Part shown: piece by piece, positions 21,301 through 30,268 of the stretch
Numbering within the stretch: position 1 is the first letter of the stretch
How the letters are laid out: each line of letters begins with the position of its first letter
Assembly: GCA_003062205.1 (NCBI GenBank)
Contig: PQCP01000088.1
Span: forward strand, 1 to 58,417
Reading direction: 5' to 3'
Source of the DNA: Candidatus Sedimenticola endophacoides
GTDB taxonomy: Bacteria > Pseudomonadota > Gammaproteobacteria > Chromatiales > Chromatiaceae
Length of the DNA stretch: 58,417 nucleotides
Program-made: the position numbers and the translations under genes
Notes under the pieces: model-generated
The model's input: only the letters and a program-made list of their open reading frames with translations
What the model was told of the DNA's origin: nothing
Databases searched by the model: none

Positions 21301-21988
21301 TCTGAACTACACCCCGGCCCCGGCCTATGATGCGCAGGGTGTGCCGGAGACCGGTTGGCTGGGCCAGCCGAGCTACTCCCTGACCGCCAATCTGCAGACC
21401 CAGCGCACCGATGCCGTGGCCGATCCCGATCCCGGCGACTGGCTGGATACCGAGACCCGCGTCCTGGGTTTCAACGCCAATTTCAGCTACAGCGACTGGA
21501 GCTGGGGGATCGACCACACCTGGTCGCGGATCCATGATGATTCGCTCGCCTCCGGCGTGCCCACCAGCAATGAGACCCGCAGCGTCTCCACCGGGCTTAA
21601 CGCCAGTTTCACCCTGTTGCAGGACTACACCGTGTCGCCCCGCATCGCTTGGGACGAGACCCGCTACTACGACCTGGGCTATACCGACAAGGGGTTGTTA
21701 TGGGGGCTCGGCGTCGATGCCGCCTTCATCCCCGGTGAGTTGAGCGGTCGCTTCAACTACGACGAGAGTCGTGCCCGGCTGAGCGATGGCTCATCGGACA
21801 ACAAGAGCCGCCATCTCGGGCTAAGCCTCTCCTGGGTGGCGCTGCCCGAGCGGCAGAGCCGCCCGGGGGTGACCTGGGTACTCAGCGGCGACTACAACGA
21901 CTACACCGATGATCTATCCAGCGCCAACGATACCGATAGTTATCAGCTCTTCCTGAAGCTGTTGATCGGCTGGTCGGCCAGCTACTGA
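18356..21988 (+). CDS. Large exported, probably outer-membrane beta-barrel protein, split by IS1380
   Basis: Joining 18356-18928 to 20516-21988 (one CTAT copy counted) gives 681 in-frame residues. A signal peptide lies at the N-terminus (FFLLAWLVGLPVSGVLA). An N-terminal ~130-residue domain is followed by a long region of alternating hydrophobic and polar residues with many aromatic turns (LRLRGEYARSAYDFD, FNANFSYSDWSWGIDHTWSR, YQLFLKLLIGWSASY), as in outer-membrane barrels. No family name recognised. A secreted protein gene follows 26 bp downstream, suggesting an operon, and the sigma-54 two-component pair is divergent upstream. It is inactive while the IS1380 array is present. Confidence 0.75.
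18929..20064 (+). repeat. 284-bp tandem repeat, four units (IS1380 left end)
   Basis: Units begin at 18929, 19213, 19497 and 19781, each running from the IS1380 tip CCCGAATT to ..CATCCTAT. Units 2-4 look identical; unit 1 differs at GACGGCCTG versus GACGGTCTG. Every internal junction is CTAT/CCCGAA, the same 4-bp target as the outer duplication, consistent with self-insertion at an internal CTAT site. The last unit continues into native sequence (CTATATCACTCACAAG). Confidence 0.93.
19027..20081 (+). pseudogene. IS1380 transposase N-terminal fragments (four tandem copies)
   Basis: Each 284-bp unit carries the start of the transposase, ATG then MSKSTQEPLRFLPVDGLSV, FDGGALSSDFGPMILRGLD and ACAFNDQRHPSY. 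The first three run into the next unit's terminal repeat (..PELFIKKGAPRSTN, stop). The fourth reaches ITHKL before HE300 copy 7. None encodes a catalytic domain. The ATGs are at 19027, 19311, 19595 and 19879. Confidence 0.85.
20082..20381 (+). mobile_element. HE300 element, copy 7
   Basis: Full copy inside IS1380. The left flank is transposase codons (CACAAGCTACA), the right flank (ATGGACGC) lies 130 bp from the IS right end, so at least 1 kb of IS1380 is missing across it. Intact sequence at 6190-6210 shows CTACA is normally followed by GGCG. Confidence 0.95.
20382..20511 (+). mobile_element. IS1380 right-end fragment (130 bp)
   Basis: Identical to 5764-5893, 52088-52217 and 52885-53014. 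Ends AAACATTCGGG, followed by the CTAT duplication. It contains TGATCGTCGCCCCGCTAACA and no ORF. Confidence 0.85.
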
Positions 21989-22014
21989 ACGCGTTGCGCA
22001 GCGGAGTCCCTTCA

Positions 22015-23517
22015 ATGAAACCGATCGATGCCAAATACCCGATCCTGCTGCTTCTGCTGCTCCTGCTGCCGGGGCTGGCACGGGCGGTGGTGAACAGCGT
22101 CAGCGTGACCTCCGTCAGCACCAGCCGGGTGGCCTTGGGCCAGCCGGCGACGGCCATCATCCGCTGGGGTGTGAGCGGTAGCGGTCCTGCCGCCACCGGT
22201 GCTCCACCGCCGACCATCGTGCGCTCCACCGGGGGCACCTTTCAGGATACCGAGGACGCGCCGGGCATCATCCTCGGCAGCACCCCGGGGACGCTCTCCA
22301 GCACGGTCACCGGCAGCTATTCGGTCAGTTTCACCGAGAGCGTGGTGATCCCGGCCAGTGTGATCTACAAGGCGTATAAGAACGGCCTCGCCAGCTTCGT
22401 ACTCTATCGTCGTTTCAATGATGGTTACGCACCCGGCACCTATGCCCACGCCGCCGCCACCTTCCGTATTACCGGCGGCGCCAACGCCGGATTCAACATC
22501 AATCGTCAGGCGCTCTATTTCGATGACGGCTCGCGGCTGCGTCTGCTCTCGCCCGGTCAGCCGTTGAGCGCGCTCAGCGAGCTGCGCTATAGCGGCTCCG
22601 GTCTGCTGCGCGGGGTATGGGAACTGGCCACCCCGGAGACCACTGACGGGGAGCCGGTGTACCGGCGCCTGCAGACGGTGCGGCGCGTGCTGGGGGGCGG
22701 TGGCCGGGTCCTGCTTCCGAGCCCCGCCCTGGATACCGCGCTGGCGGGTCGCTACCTGGTGCGGTTTCGCATCGAGGAGCCGGTGACCGGCTTCGATGAC
22801 CTGTTGATCGAATACCATGTGGGGCGGGCCGAACCGCAGCAGGCGCCGCTCGACCTGGAACTCGACACCCCGCGCCATGGCGCCTTCCTGCACCCCGACA
22901 CCCATTTTCGCTGGCGGCCGGTGGCCGGTGCCAGCGGTTATCGGCTGGAGCTGTTCGAGGGGGAGCGGGACGCGGCGCCGCTGGACGGCCTGATGGCGTG
23001 GCAGGACACCCGCCAGGCAGAGCTGGATCCGCGCCGGTTGCGTGCAGCTCCGGTCTCCGGTGCCGCGCTGCCGTCGGGGCAGACCGGAGTGACCCTCTCG
23101 GATCTCAGCCGGGGTCACCTGCAACCGGGGCGCGGTTACTGGTGGCGGGTGCTGGCGATCGGAGCCGATGGCCGACTCATCTCCCAGAGCATGGCGCGCA
23201 GGTTACATACTCCCGCTAACCGCCATGGAGAGCGAAGCGAAGGCGGTTAGTCCCCGATAGGCGTAGGCGCGGTTGTATGGCCGCAGTTACGACCGATAGG
23301 GAGTGACGTAGGGCATACAAATAGCGCATCCGACACGCCGTAGAGTCATTGTGGTCATCATGACGGAGTTGCGCACGAGCAGCTTTGCTGCAATGTGCGG
23401 GACGGAGTCGTGATGAGCGCAGGACGGTCGGGGCAGTAACGGCTGTCGCGTTGGCGAGTCGATTTTGGGGACTGGGATGTCCCAAAATCTTTCACGAGGT
23501 AGCGACACTCTTGCTGA
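22015..23517 (+). CDS. Secreted protein of unknown function, HE300 in its last codon
   Basis: 400 residues from ATG 22015 (GGAG upstream). The signal peptide has a Leu run (ILLLLLLLLPGLARA). The N-terminal half is Ser/Thr/Val-rich (VNSVSVTSVSTSRVALGQP) and looks Ig-like or adhesin-like. The C-terminal part contains FRWRPVAGASGYRLELFEG, the kind of segment seen in fibronectin-III/FecR-like modules. It follows the outer-membrane gene by 26 bp. HE300 copy 8 enters between bases 2 and 3 of the last Pro codon; exact excision gives RRLHTP then TGA at 23515-23517. With the element present, translation would run about 11 codons further into it. Confidence 0.75.
23214..23513 (-). mobile_element. HE300 element, copy 8
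   Basis: Full copy at the last codon of the secreted-protein gene, reverse relative to it. Join CATACTCC/CTGACC. Hairpin-side flank is GGAG. The effect on the host protein should be mild (a short C-terminal extension). Confidence 0.97.
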
Positions 23518-23629
23518 CCTGATGCTCCGTCAGCCCGCATCGCTTACCAGGGGCGCTGAAACATCAAGGTGCGGGTCTCTCTTCGGTCTCTGCTGTCCGG
23601 TCTGAATGCTTTCAGATTCCCCACCGCGT

Positions 23630-23779
23630 CTATCCGCTCTTTGTAACTATAGGAGTGCGCATCTTGCGCGGACACCCGTTGCCTCCCCGGCAGGGTGAGG
23701 GGCTGAGGCTGGAGAGCAGAAATGCGGTGATGGCGGCAACGATCACCAGCGCCGACAGGGTCAAAAGGTCGAAAATCAT
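23630..23779 (-). CDS. Small single-span membrane protein with Cys pair
   Basis: 49 residues from ATG 23779 with AAGGTG upstream. One membrane span (LLTLSALVIVAAITAFLL), then a Cys/Gly stretch (PCRGGNGCPRK). The layout resembles the small Cys-rich membrane proteins encoded near feoB, but no feo gene is nearby, so this is only a resemblance. Standalone, facing away from the next gene. Confidence 0.45.
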   Translation of the reverse strand: MIFDLLTLSALVIVAAITAFLLSSLSPSPCRGGNGCPRKMRTPIVTKSG

Positions 23780-23969
23780 GATGGCACCTTACTGGAAGCC
23801 ATAGCAGTATTTAATTAATTGCTAATATAGTAGTGATTGGCAGTGAATACAATGCGCATTTCACATGCCATGTGGTTTCGTTGCATTCGCAAGGCCGTTC
23901 GTATACAACCAACCAACCCCGAGAACGATGCGGGCCAGTAACCGAAGTGGAAAAGGAGCCGATCCTGCG

Positions 23970-24320
23970 ATGCGGAAATGGGTCTTGTTAGCGTTTTTTT
24001 TGTTTTTTCTCCCGGCTGCCGCTGCCCAATCACCGCCTCAGGTGATGGGCTATGGCGTGAAGGGTTGCCGCGATTACGCCGACGCCTATGCCGGACGCGA
24101 GGCGGGGGATGAGGTGGGCATCGCCGAGTATCGGCGCTATCAGGACTGGCTTACCGGGATCGTCACCGGGCTCTCTCTGGCGACCGCCACCGATGTGCTG
24201 AAGGGGGTCGAGGTCAACAGTGCACTGCGGCGGATCGAGATCTACTGCGACGAGCACCCGGACGAGGATTTTTTTAACGCGGCGATGGACCTGGTCCGTA
24301 CCCTCAGCGTTCTTGAGTGA
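23970..24320 (+). CDS. Small periplasmic protein, possibly Rap1a/Tai-like
   Basis: 116 residues from ATG 23970 (AAAGGAG 12 bases upstream). Clear signal peptide (WVLLAFFLFFLPAAAAQS). The mature part has two Cys (KGCRDYADAY and IEIYCDEHP) and the pattern YQDWLTGIVTGLSLATA followed by FFNAAMDLVRTL. The layout, with an early Cys, a central YLxGxxxG-like helix and a Cys before an HP motif, recalls Rap1a/Tai immunity-like small periplasmic proteins; this is a weak match from memory. Its 3' end overlaps the tatD-family gene by 17 bases (convergent). Confidence 0.6.
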   Translation: MRKWVLLAFFLFFLPAAAAQSPPQVMGYGVKGCRDYADAYAGREAGDEVGIAEYRRYQDWLTGIVTGLSLATATDVLKGVEVNSALRRIEIYCDEHPDEDFFNAAMDLVRTLSVLE

Positions 24321-25128
24321 GTCCGCCCTCCCGGGGCAGGCCGAACAGGCGTCGGGCGTTGTCGGCGGTGGCGGCGGCGATCACGGCGGGCGGCTCCCCG
24401 CGCAACCGGCTCAGGGTGTCGACCAGGATGGCGAGGCGCGCCGGTTCATTGCGCTGCCCGTGGTGGCCGATGTCGGGTTGGTCGGGGGCGTCGCTCTCGA
24501 TCAGGATGGCCTCCAGCGGTAGTTCACTCACCAGTCGGCGCAGGCGGGTGGCACGGGGGTAGGTCACCGGGCCGCCGAAGCCGAGGGAGAAGCCCAGGTC
24601 GAGCAGCCGCCGGGCCTGCTCCGCGCTGCCCGAGAAGCTGTGCAGCACGCCGCGCAGGCCCGGGTGGCGGCGCAGCGCGGCGATCACCTCCTCCAGCGAC
24701 CGGCGCGCATGGATGATCACCGGCAGGCGGTGCGCGGCGGCGATCTCCAACTGTCCCTCGAACAGGGCCCGCTGGACCGCCTTGTCCGGCTGTTCGATGT
24801 AGAAGTCGAGCCCGCACTCCCCGAGCGCCACCGCGGGCTCGTGCCGCAGCCACCGTTCCAGTTCCGCCAGGTCGTCCGGGTGGTGGCAGTCGGTGAACAT
24901 CGGATGCAGGCCGTAGGCGGGGTGCAGCCCCGGGTGGGTGGCGCAGAGTGCGGCGAGACGTGGCCACCAGGCGCGCTGGATGGCCGGTACGATCTGTGTG
25001 GTCACCCCGGCGGCGCGGGCCCGGACGAGGACCGCGTCCCGGTCGTGGTCGAAGCGCGTGTCGTCGAGGTGGCAGTGGGAGTCGATCAGCCGCGTCCGGT
25101 CCGAGGCGGGGCGTTGCGTATCGGTCAT
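24304..25128 (-). CDS. TatD-family metal-dependent hydrolase (YjjV-like)
   Basis: 274 residues, normal length for TatD-type DNases with a TIM-barrel amidohydrolase fold. Metal ligands are visible: IDSHCHLDDTRF at the N-terminus, the Glu in ALGECGLDFY, PVIIHARRS, HSFSGSAEQARR and ILIESDAPDQP. The last has the Asp of strand 8. The QPDKAVQRALFEGQLEIA segment places it with YjjV/YcfH. Probably acts on DNA ends or D-aminoacyl-tRNA; the substrate is not decided by sequence. It is divergent from the exonuclease III gene, 45 bp apart. Confidence 0.92.
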   Translation of the reverse strand: MTDTQRPASDRTRLIDSHCHLDDTRFDHDRDAVLVRARAAGVTTQIVPAIQRAWWPRLAALCATHPGLHPAYGLHPMFTDCHHPDDLAELERWLRHEPAVALGECGLDFYIEQPDKAVQRALFEGQLEIAAAHRLPVIIHARRSLEEVIAALRRHPGLRGVLHSFSGSAEQARRLLDLGFSLGFGGPVTYPRATRLRRLVSELPLEAILIESDAPDQPDIGHHGQRNEPARLAILVDTLSRLRGEPPAVIAAATADNARRLFGLPREGGLTQER

Positions 25129-25173
25129 GGTCTGTTAGGCTATTCCCCCCGCGAGATCGAGAGGGCAGCTCCT

Positions 25174-25989
25174 GTGAAGATCGTATCTTTCAATACTAAT
25201 GGAATCCGCGCCCGCCGGCACCAGTTGCAGGCGCTCGTGCAGTGCCATGACCCGGACGTGATGGCCATCCAGGAGACCAAGGTCCAGGACCGGGACTTTC
25301 CCGTCGACATGCTCGATGAGCTCGGCTACCGGGCGAGCTTCTTCGGCCAGAAGACCCACTACGGGGTGGCGCTGTTGTCGAGACAGCCACCCCTGGAGCT
25401 GCGCAAGGGGTTTCCTGATGATCACGCCGAGGCACAGCGGCGGCTCATCGCGGGTCGCTTCGTGGCCCCTTCCGGGCGTGAGGTGAGCGTCATCAACGGC
25501 TATTTCCCCCAGGGCGAGAGCCGGGATCACCCGTTGAAGTTCCCGACCAAGCGGAAGTTTTATGCCGATCTGCTCGCTTACCTGCGCGCCCACCATCATC
25601 CGGACCAGGACCTGGTGGTGCTCGGAGACATGAATGTGGCGCCCCTGGATGCCGATATCGGTATCGGCGCGGATAACGCCCGGCGCTGGCTGCGCGGCGG
25701 CAAGTGCAGCTTTCTGCCTGAGGAACGGGAGTGGCTGCAGGCCCTGCGGGAGTGGGGGCTGCACGATACCTTCCGCACCCTCCATCCCGATGTGCGGGAC
25801 CGTTTCAGCTGGTTTGATTACCGCAGCCGCGGTTTCGAGCGCGAGCCCAGGCGCGGGCTGCGCATCGACCTGATCCTGGCCAGCAGTGCGCTCAACCGTC
25901 GCTGCACCGGGGCGGGGATCGACTACCACATCCGCTCTATGGATAAGCCCTCGGACCACTGTCCGGTGTGGGCGGAGTTCGACCTGTAA
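25174..25989 (+). CDS. xthA: Exonuclease III (AP endonuclease)
   Basis: 271 residues from GTG 25174 (AGAGGG upstream). EEP-fold nuclease for abasic-site repair. Motifs: VKIVSFNTNGIRAR, AIQETKVQD (Glu metal ligand), HYGVALLSR, VINGYFPQGE, VVLGDMNVAP (Asp-Asn), and SWFDYRSRGFEREPRRG followed by RIDLILAS and KPSDHCPVWAEF (catalytic Asp-His). The sequence is close to the E. coli xthA branch in length and order. Divergent from tatD. Confidence 0.95.
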   Translation: MKIVSFNTNGIRARRHQLQALVQCHDPDVMAIQETKVQDRDFPVDMLDELGYRASFFGQKTHYGVALLSRQPPLELRKGFPDDHAEAQRRLIAGRFVAPSGREVSVINGYFPQGESRDHPLKFPTKRKFYADLLAYLRAHHHPDQDLVVLGDMNVAPLDADIGIGADNARRWLRGGKCSFLPEEREWLQALREWGLHDTFRTLHPDVRDRFSWFDYRSRGFEREPRRGLRIDLILASSALNRRCTGAGIDYHIRSMDKPSDHCPVWAEFDL

Positions 25990-26209
25990 GGGGCGTGCCG
26001 GGGTGGGGGATTTCCTGGGGGGGATGTCAGGGGGTGTCGCCTCCGACGTGGGATATATCCCCCCTTGTATTCATCCCACCGGGGTGGTTTATTTATTGGT
26101 GTACGGTGCCTGCCGCACAATTGGATAACGCGTGACGGCGCTAAGTATGAATGAGTAGCGGTGTCCCGGCGCACGCGCACGGGGCGCCTTAATGAAGTAA
26201 GGGGGAACC

Positions 26210-26644
26210 ATGTTTCTGGTCTGGGACGATGCATTCAACACCGGGGTCGAGGTGATCGACCATCAGCACCGCCGCCTGGTGCAGCTGATCAACGCCCTGT
26301 ATGGCGCCAAGGTCAACCACGATGCCGGGGGCGTGGCCGACGTGATGGACCAGTTGGTGGAGTACACGGTAGGCCACTTCGCCTACGAGGAGCATCTGCT
26401 GGAGCAGCACGACTTCGCAGACCTGGAGGGCCACAAGGCGGGGCACGACCGTTTCCGTGACCGTCTTCACCAGTTTCGTGAACGCATGCTGGCCGGGGAG
26501 GACATCGCGGACGAACTGCTCGGGGAGCTGAAACTGTGGTTGACCCGGCATATCCAGAGCGATGACTTCGCCTATGTGAAGACCCTCCCCGCCGACGCCG
26601 GTGGCGGAAAGCTGCGCAAGATGTTCAGCCACCTGTTCGATTGA
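26210..26644 (+). CDS. Bacteriohemerythrin
   Basis: 144 residues behind a GGGGGA ribosome-binding site. The diiron ligands are in order: VEVIDHQHRRLVQLIN (first His), VGHFAYEEHLLEQHDF (His-x3-Glu and following His), GHKAGHDRF and WLTRHIQSDDFAY (His-x4-Asp). A single-domain protein that reversibly binds O2, and in related bacteria possibly NO. Standalone gene with a 220-bp upstream region; a role in O2 or NO handling fits the nor cluster, but no co-regulation is visible. Confidence 0.92.
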   Translation: MFLVWDDAFNTGVEVIDHQHRRLVQLINALYGAKVNHDAGGVADVMDQLVEYTVGHFAYEEHLLEQHDFADLEGHKAGHDRFRDRLHQFRERMLAGEDIADELLGELKLWLTRHIQSDDFAYVKTLPADAGGGKLRKMFSHLFD

Positions 26645-26668
26645 GCGGCGGCGTCTCCCGTCATCGGT

Positions 26669-27382
26669 TCAGGCCCGCCCCCGGTCGCCGATCCAGCCCC
26701 TGATCCTCTTCAGGGCCCAGCCGTGCAGGGGTGTGGCGAAGAGCCACGTCAGCACCAGCGTCCCGAGCGCCAAGGCCCCCACCAGCTCGTCGCTCAGCCA
26801 GTGGGCGCCGCTCATCAGGCGCGGGGTGGTGAATAGCACCGCCAGCGCCAGCGCCAGCACACCATAGCCGCGCGGCAGGTAGCGCAGGACGAAACCGGCG
26901 AACAGCAGCAGCACCAGCCCGTGGTCGCCGGGGAAGCTGTCGCCAGAGACATCCTTGGTGGGGATCTCCGGCACCAGTTGGCTCAGGCGCAGCGCCTCGG
27001 GGTACAGCGCGGTGGCGCTCGGCCGTTCGATGGGGATCGCCTTGCCGATCTGCATGGCGATGACGATGGTCAGGCTCATCATCAGGCCTACGGCAATGAA
27101 GTAGCGCAGGCGGCGGCGGTCGTGGATCAGCACGTAGTGGGCGAACAGGGCGAACATCCCGCCCGCCGCCGCCAGGTCGAACCCCCGGTTGTTGGCGATC
27201 GCCCACAGGCCCTGCCACCAGCGCCCCTCGGCCAGACTCCGGTTCATGGCCCAGAAGGCGGCCTGATCCAGCCCGTCCCACAGGGCGCGGGTGGGTGGGT
27301 AGAGCCAGCTCACGAACAGCAGGGCCGGAAGCAGGGTGCCGAGGCTGAGCGCCAGGGGGCGCCATTGGCTGGTGTCGCGCAT
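26669..27382 (-). CDS. PAP2-family membrane phosphatase
   Basis: 237 residues with about six hydrophobic segments. The three PAP2 motifs are visible: KAIPIERPSA (KX6RP-like), DSFPGDHGLV (PSGH-like with Asp-His) and SGAHWLSDELVGAL (SRx5HxxxD). It would remove phosphate from a lipid such as undecaprenyl pyrophosphate or lipid A. The ATG is 6 bases after the mtaB stop (GGAGTAATCGACATG), so it is probably cotranscribed with and translationally coupled to mtaB. Confidence 0.85.
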   Translation of the reverse strand: MRDTSQWRPLALSLGTLLPALLFVSWLYPPTRALWDGLDQAAFWAMNRSLAEGRWWQGLWAIANNRGFDLAAAGGMFALFAHYVLIHDRRRLRYFIAVGLMMSLTIVIAMQIGKAIPIERPSATALYPEALRLSQLVPEIPTKDVSGDSFPGDHGLVLLLFAGFVLRYLPRGYGVLALALAVLFTTPRLMSGAHWLSDELVGALALGTLVLTWLFATPLHGWALKRIRGWIGDRGRA

Positions 27383-27387
27383 GTCGA

Positions 27388-28674
27388 TTACTCCTCGATC
27401 AGCGTCGCCCGCAGGGCGCAGCCGTCTTCGGCAAGCCCCTCCAGGCGTATGTTTCGTATGGTGTTGATCAGGTGTGGGGCGCCCTCGCCGAGGCGAACCC
27501 GCAGGAAGTTTGGGGTGTAGCCGCTCAGGGTCGGGGCCAACGCGTGGTCGTCGCCCTCGATCAGCACCGGAAATTCATGCCCGATGAAACGTTCCAGTTC
27601 CTGGCGTTGGAGGCGCTCACCGAGCCGGTGCAACTGCTCGCTGCGGGCGCGGATCAGCTCCCTGGGCAGGGGGTCGGGGAGGGTGGCGGCACGGGTACCC
27701 GGACGCGGTGAGTAGGCGAAGATGTGCAGGTGGGCGAAACCCACCCGCTCCACCAGGGCCAGGGTCTGGCTCCACTCCCGGTCACTCTCGCCGGGGAAAC
27801 CGACGATGATGTCGGTGGTGAGGGTGAAGTCCGGATCGGTCTCCCGGGCACGCCCCGCCAACGCCTCGAACTGTGCGCTCTTGACCCGTCGGCCCATGCG
27901 CCGCAGCACCGTGTCGGCGCCGCTCTGCAGGGGCAGATGGAGGTGCGGCATGAGGCGCGGATCGTTGAACAGCCGCCAGAATCCCGGTGGCAGGTCCCAG
28001 GGCTCCAGGGCGCCGAGGCGCAGCCGTGGGATTCGCGTCTGCTCCAGCAGACGTTCGATCAGCGCGCTCAGTGAGCCGCCGTGGTCGCTGCCGTAGCCGC
28101 CCAGATGCACGCCGGTGAGCACCGCCTCCTGGATCCCCTGGGCGTGCAGGGCGTTGATCTCATCCACTATCTCGGCGGCGGGGCGGCTGCGCTCCGCGCC
28201 CCGCGCCACGGTGACGATGCAGAAGGTGCACTGGTAGCGGCAGCCATCCTGTATCTTGACAAAGGCGCGCTGGCGCCCCCGGGCGAGCAGTGCCGGGGCT
28301 CCCGGCATGGTGGCCAGGGCGGGCATGGCGCACAGGTCCAGCTCGCGCTCGGCAATCTCCACCAGGTGCTCCTTGTCGCGGTTGTCCACCACCAGGTCGA
28401 CGCCGTCGGCCTGGGCGCTCCCGGCGGGGTCCAGGGAGGCGTGGCAGCCGCTCACCACCAGTTTGGCCCGGGGGTTGCGGTGGTGCGCCCGGTGCATCAG
28501 CTTGCGCGATTTCTTCACCGCCTCCGAGGTCACGGCGCAGGTGTTGATCACCACCACATCGGCCTCTTCGAGGCGGCGTGCGATCTGGTGGCCCCGGGCC
28601 TGGAACTCCCGGCCCCAGCGCTCCGCCTCGGCCTCGTTGAGGCGGCAGCCAAGGGTTGTCAGGTGAATGTGCAT
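27388..28674 (-). CDS. mtaB: tRNA t6A37 methylthiotransferase MtaB
   Basis: 428 residues. UPF0004 domain with LTTLGCRLNEAE, VVINTCAVTSEA and VVSGCHAS supplying three Cys. Radical-SAM domain with CRYQCTFCIV (CxxxCxxC), TGVHLGGYG and LHLPLQSGADTVLRRMGR. C-terminal TRAM-like tail (VLIEGDDHALAPTLSGYTPN). It adds methylthio to t6A at tRNA position 37. The VHLGGYG variant and CRxxCTFCIV place it in MtaB rather than MiaB or RimO. Confidence 0.9.
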   Translation of the reverse strand: MHIHLTTLGCRLNEAEAERWGREFQARGHQIARRLEEADVVVINTCAVTSEAVKKSRKLMHRAHHRNPRAKLVVSGCHASLDPAGSAQADGVDLVVDNRDKEHLVEIAERELDLCAMPALATMPGAPALLARGRQRAFVKIQDGCRYQCTFCIVTVARGAERSRPAAEIVDEINALHAQGIQEAVLTGVHLGGYGSDHGGSLSALIERLLEQTRIPRLRLGALEPWDLPPGFWRLFNDPRLMPHLHLPLQSGADTVLRRMGRRVKSAQFEALAGRARETDPDFTLTTDIIVGFPGESDREWSQTLALVERVGFAHLHIFAYSPRPGTRAATLPDPLPRELIRARSEQLHRLGERLQRQELERFIGHEFPVLIEGDDHALAPTLSGYTPNFLRVRLGEGAPHLINTIRNIRLEGLAEDGCALRATLIEE

Positions 28675-28801
28675 CGGGTGAGAACTACCGCCGGGCGGAT
28701 CGGTTGCAAAGGGGGGGAGTGTACGCCACAGGGGTCGGGCTCGTAAAGTGAGCCCCTGCTGTTCTATGATGTGAAATCAAAGAGTTAATCAGGGGCGGTG
28801 T

Positions 28802-30220
28802 ATGGGCATATTGATCGAAAACCCGGTTTGGCTGGTCGTCGGGTCGTTGCTGATCCTGCTGCTGCTCAACGGGCTGTTGTGGTGGTGGCAGGTGCGCCAG
28901 GGGCGTCGGGTCCTGCGCGACCAGGAGCGGCTGCTGCGTCAGCTCCTGGCTGAGCAGCAGCAGCGCGGCAGCGAGGCCTCCCATGCGCTGCAGCGGGCCC
29001 TGCTGCAGCAGATATCCAGGCTCTACCAGGCCCTGGAACGGCGCTTCGGGGAGATGCGCAAGGGGATGGCCGAGGATGCGGGGAGCCTGCGCGTCGAGCT
29101 GATCAGTCGCTTCGACGGGTTGCGCGGGGCGATGGAGCGGGCCCAGGCCGAGGCGCGGCTGGCCCAGCAGGAGGCCCTGGCCCAGGGGCTGGAGGGGATC
29201 GGCAGGCAGCTTGCCGAAGGGCTGGGACGCAGCGAACAGGCCCTGGGGGGGCGCATGGAGAGTCTCACCGAGTCCACCGATCAGCGCCTGCGCGAGATCA
29301 GCGCCCAGGTGGAGCAGCGCTTGAGCGAGGGCTTCGAGAAGACCACCGAGACCTTCAGTCGGGTACTGGAACACCTGGGGCGAATCGACGAGGCCCAGAA
29401 ACGCATCACCGAGCTATCCGGAAACGTGGTGAGCCTGCAGCAGGTGCTATCGGATAAGCGTTCGCGCGGCGCCTTCGGTGAGGTGCAGCTGGCCGCCCTG
29501 GTGCGCAATCTGCTGCCGGAGCACTCCTTCGCCCTGCAACACGGCCTCGGCAACGGCACCCGGGTGGACTGTATGCTGTTTCTCCCGGAGCCGACCGGCA
29601 ATGTGGCGGTGGATGCCAAGTTTCCCCTGGAGAGCTATCGTCGGCTCATCGACCGGACCCGGCCGGAGGCGGAGCGGGCCCGGGTGGCGGGGCAGTTTCG
29701 CCAGGATATCCGCAAGCACATCGATGATATCGCCGGAAAATACATTATTCCGGGGGAGACGGCGGACGGCGCGGTGATGTTTATCCCCTCCGAGTCGGTG
29801 TTCGCCGAGATCCATGCCCATCACCCGGAGCTGGTGGACGAGGCCCACCGGCGGCGGGTCTGGCTGGTCTCGCCCACCACCATGATGGCGATCCTCACCA
29901 CCGCCCGGGCCGTGCTCAAGGATGCCGCCACCCGGGAGCAGGTGCACCTGATCCAGCGCCATCTGAATCTGCTCTCGAAGGACTTCGGACGCTTCCGCAC
30001 ACGCATGGAGAAGCTCTCACAGCATATCTCCCAGGCCCACCGGGACGTGGAGGCGGTGCATGTCTCGGCGCGCAAGATCAGCGACCGTTTCGGGCATATC
30101 GAACGGGTGGAATTGGAGGAGCTGGAGTCACAGGGTGCGCCGCCCGCGTCGGGGTCGGGCGCCGGGGCGGTTGTCGATTCCCCCTTGAACCAGGGGCGAC
30201 CCGGGGTTCAAGGGGGGTGA
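28802..30220 (+). CDS. rmuC: RmuC-family DNA recombination protein
   Basis: 472 residues. An N-terminal membrane anchor (PVWLVVGSLLILLLLNGLLW) is followed by a long coiled coil rich in Gln/Glu/Arg/Leu (~residues 40-230) and the conserved nuclease-like RmuC domain: SRGAFGEVQLAALVRNLLP, RVDCMLFLPEPTGNVAVDAK, MFIPSESVFAEI and VWLVSPTTMMAILTTARAV. RmuC limits inverted-repeat-induced rearrangements in E. coli. Divergent from mtaB. Confidence 0.93.
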   Translation: MGILIENPVWLVVGSLLILLLLNGLLWWWQVRQGRRVLRDQERLLRQLLAEQQQRGSEASHALQRALLQQISRLYQALERRFGEMRKGMAEDAGSLRVELISRFDGLRGAMERAQAEARLAQQEALAQGLEGIGRQLAEGLGRSEQALGGRMESLTESTDQRLREISAQVEQRLSEGFEKTTETFSRVLEHLGRIDEAQKRITELSGNVVSLQQVLSDKRSRGAFGEVQLAALVRNLLPEHSFALQHGLGNGTRVDCMLFLPEPTGNVAVDAKFPLESYRRLIDRTRPEAERARVAGQFRQDIRKHIDDIAGKYIIPGETADGAVMFIPSESVFAEIHAHHPELVDEAHRRRVWLVSPTTMMAILTTARAVLKDAATREQVHLIQRHLNLLSKDFGRFRTRMEKLSQHISQAHRDVEAVHVSARKISDRFGHIERVELEELESQGAPPASGSGAGAVVDSPLNQGRPGVQGG

Positions 30221-30268
30221 TTCAGCCGGCCCGCGGCAAAATGGCGCTGCGGCGTGCGGGTTCGCGTC

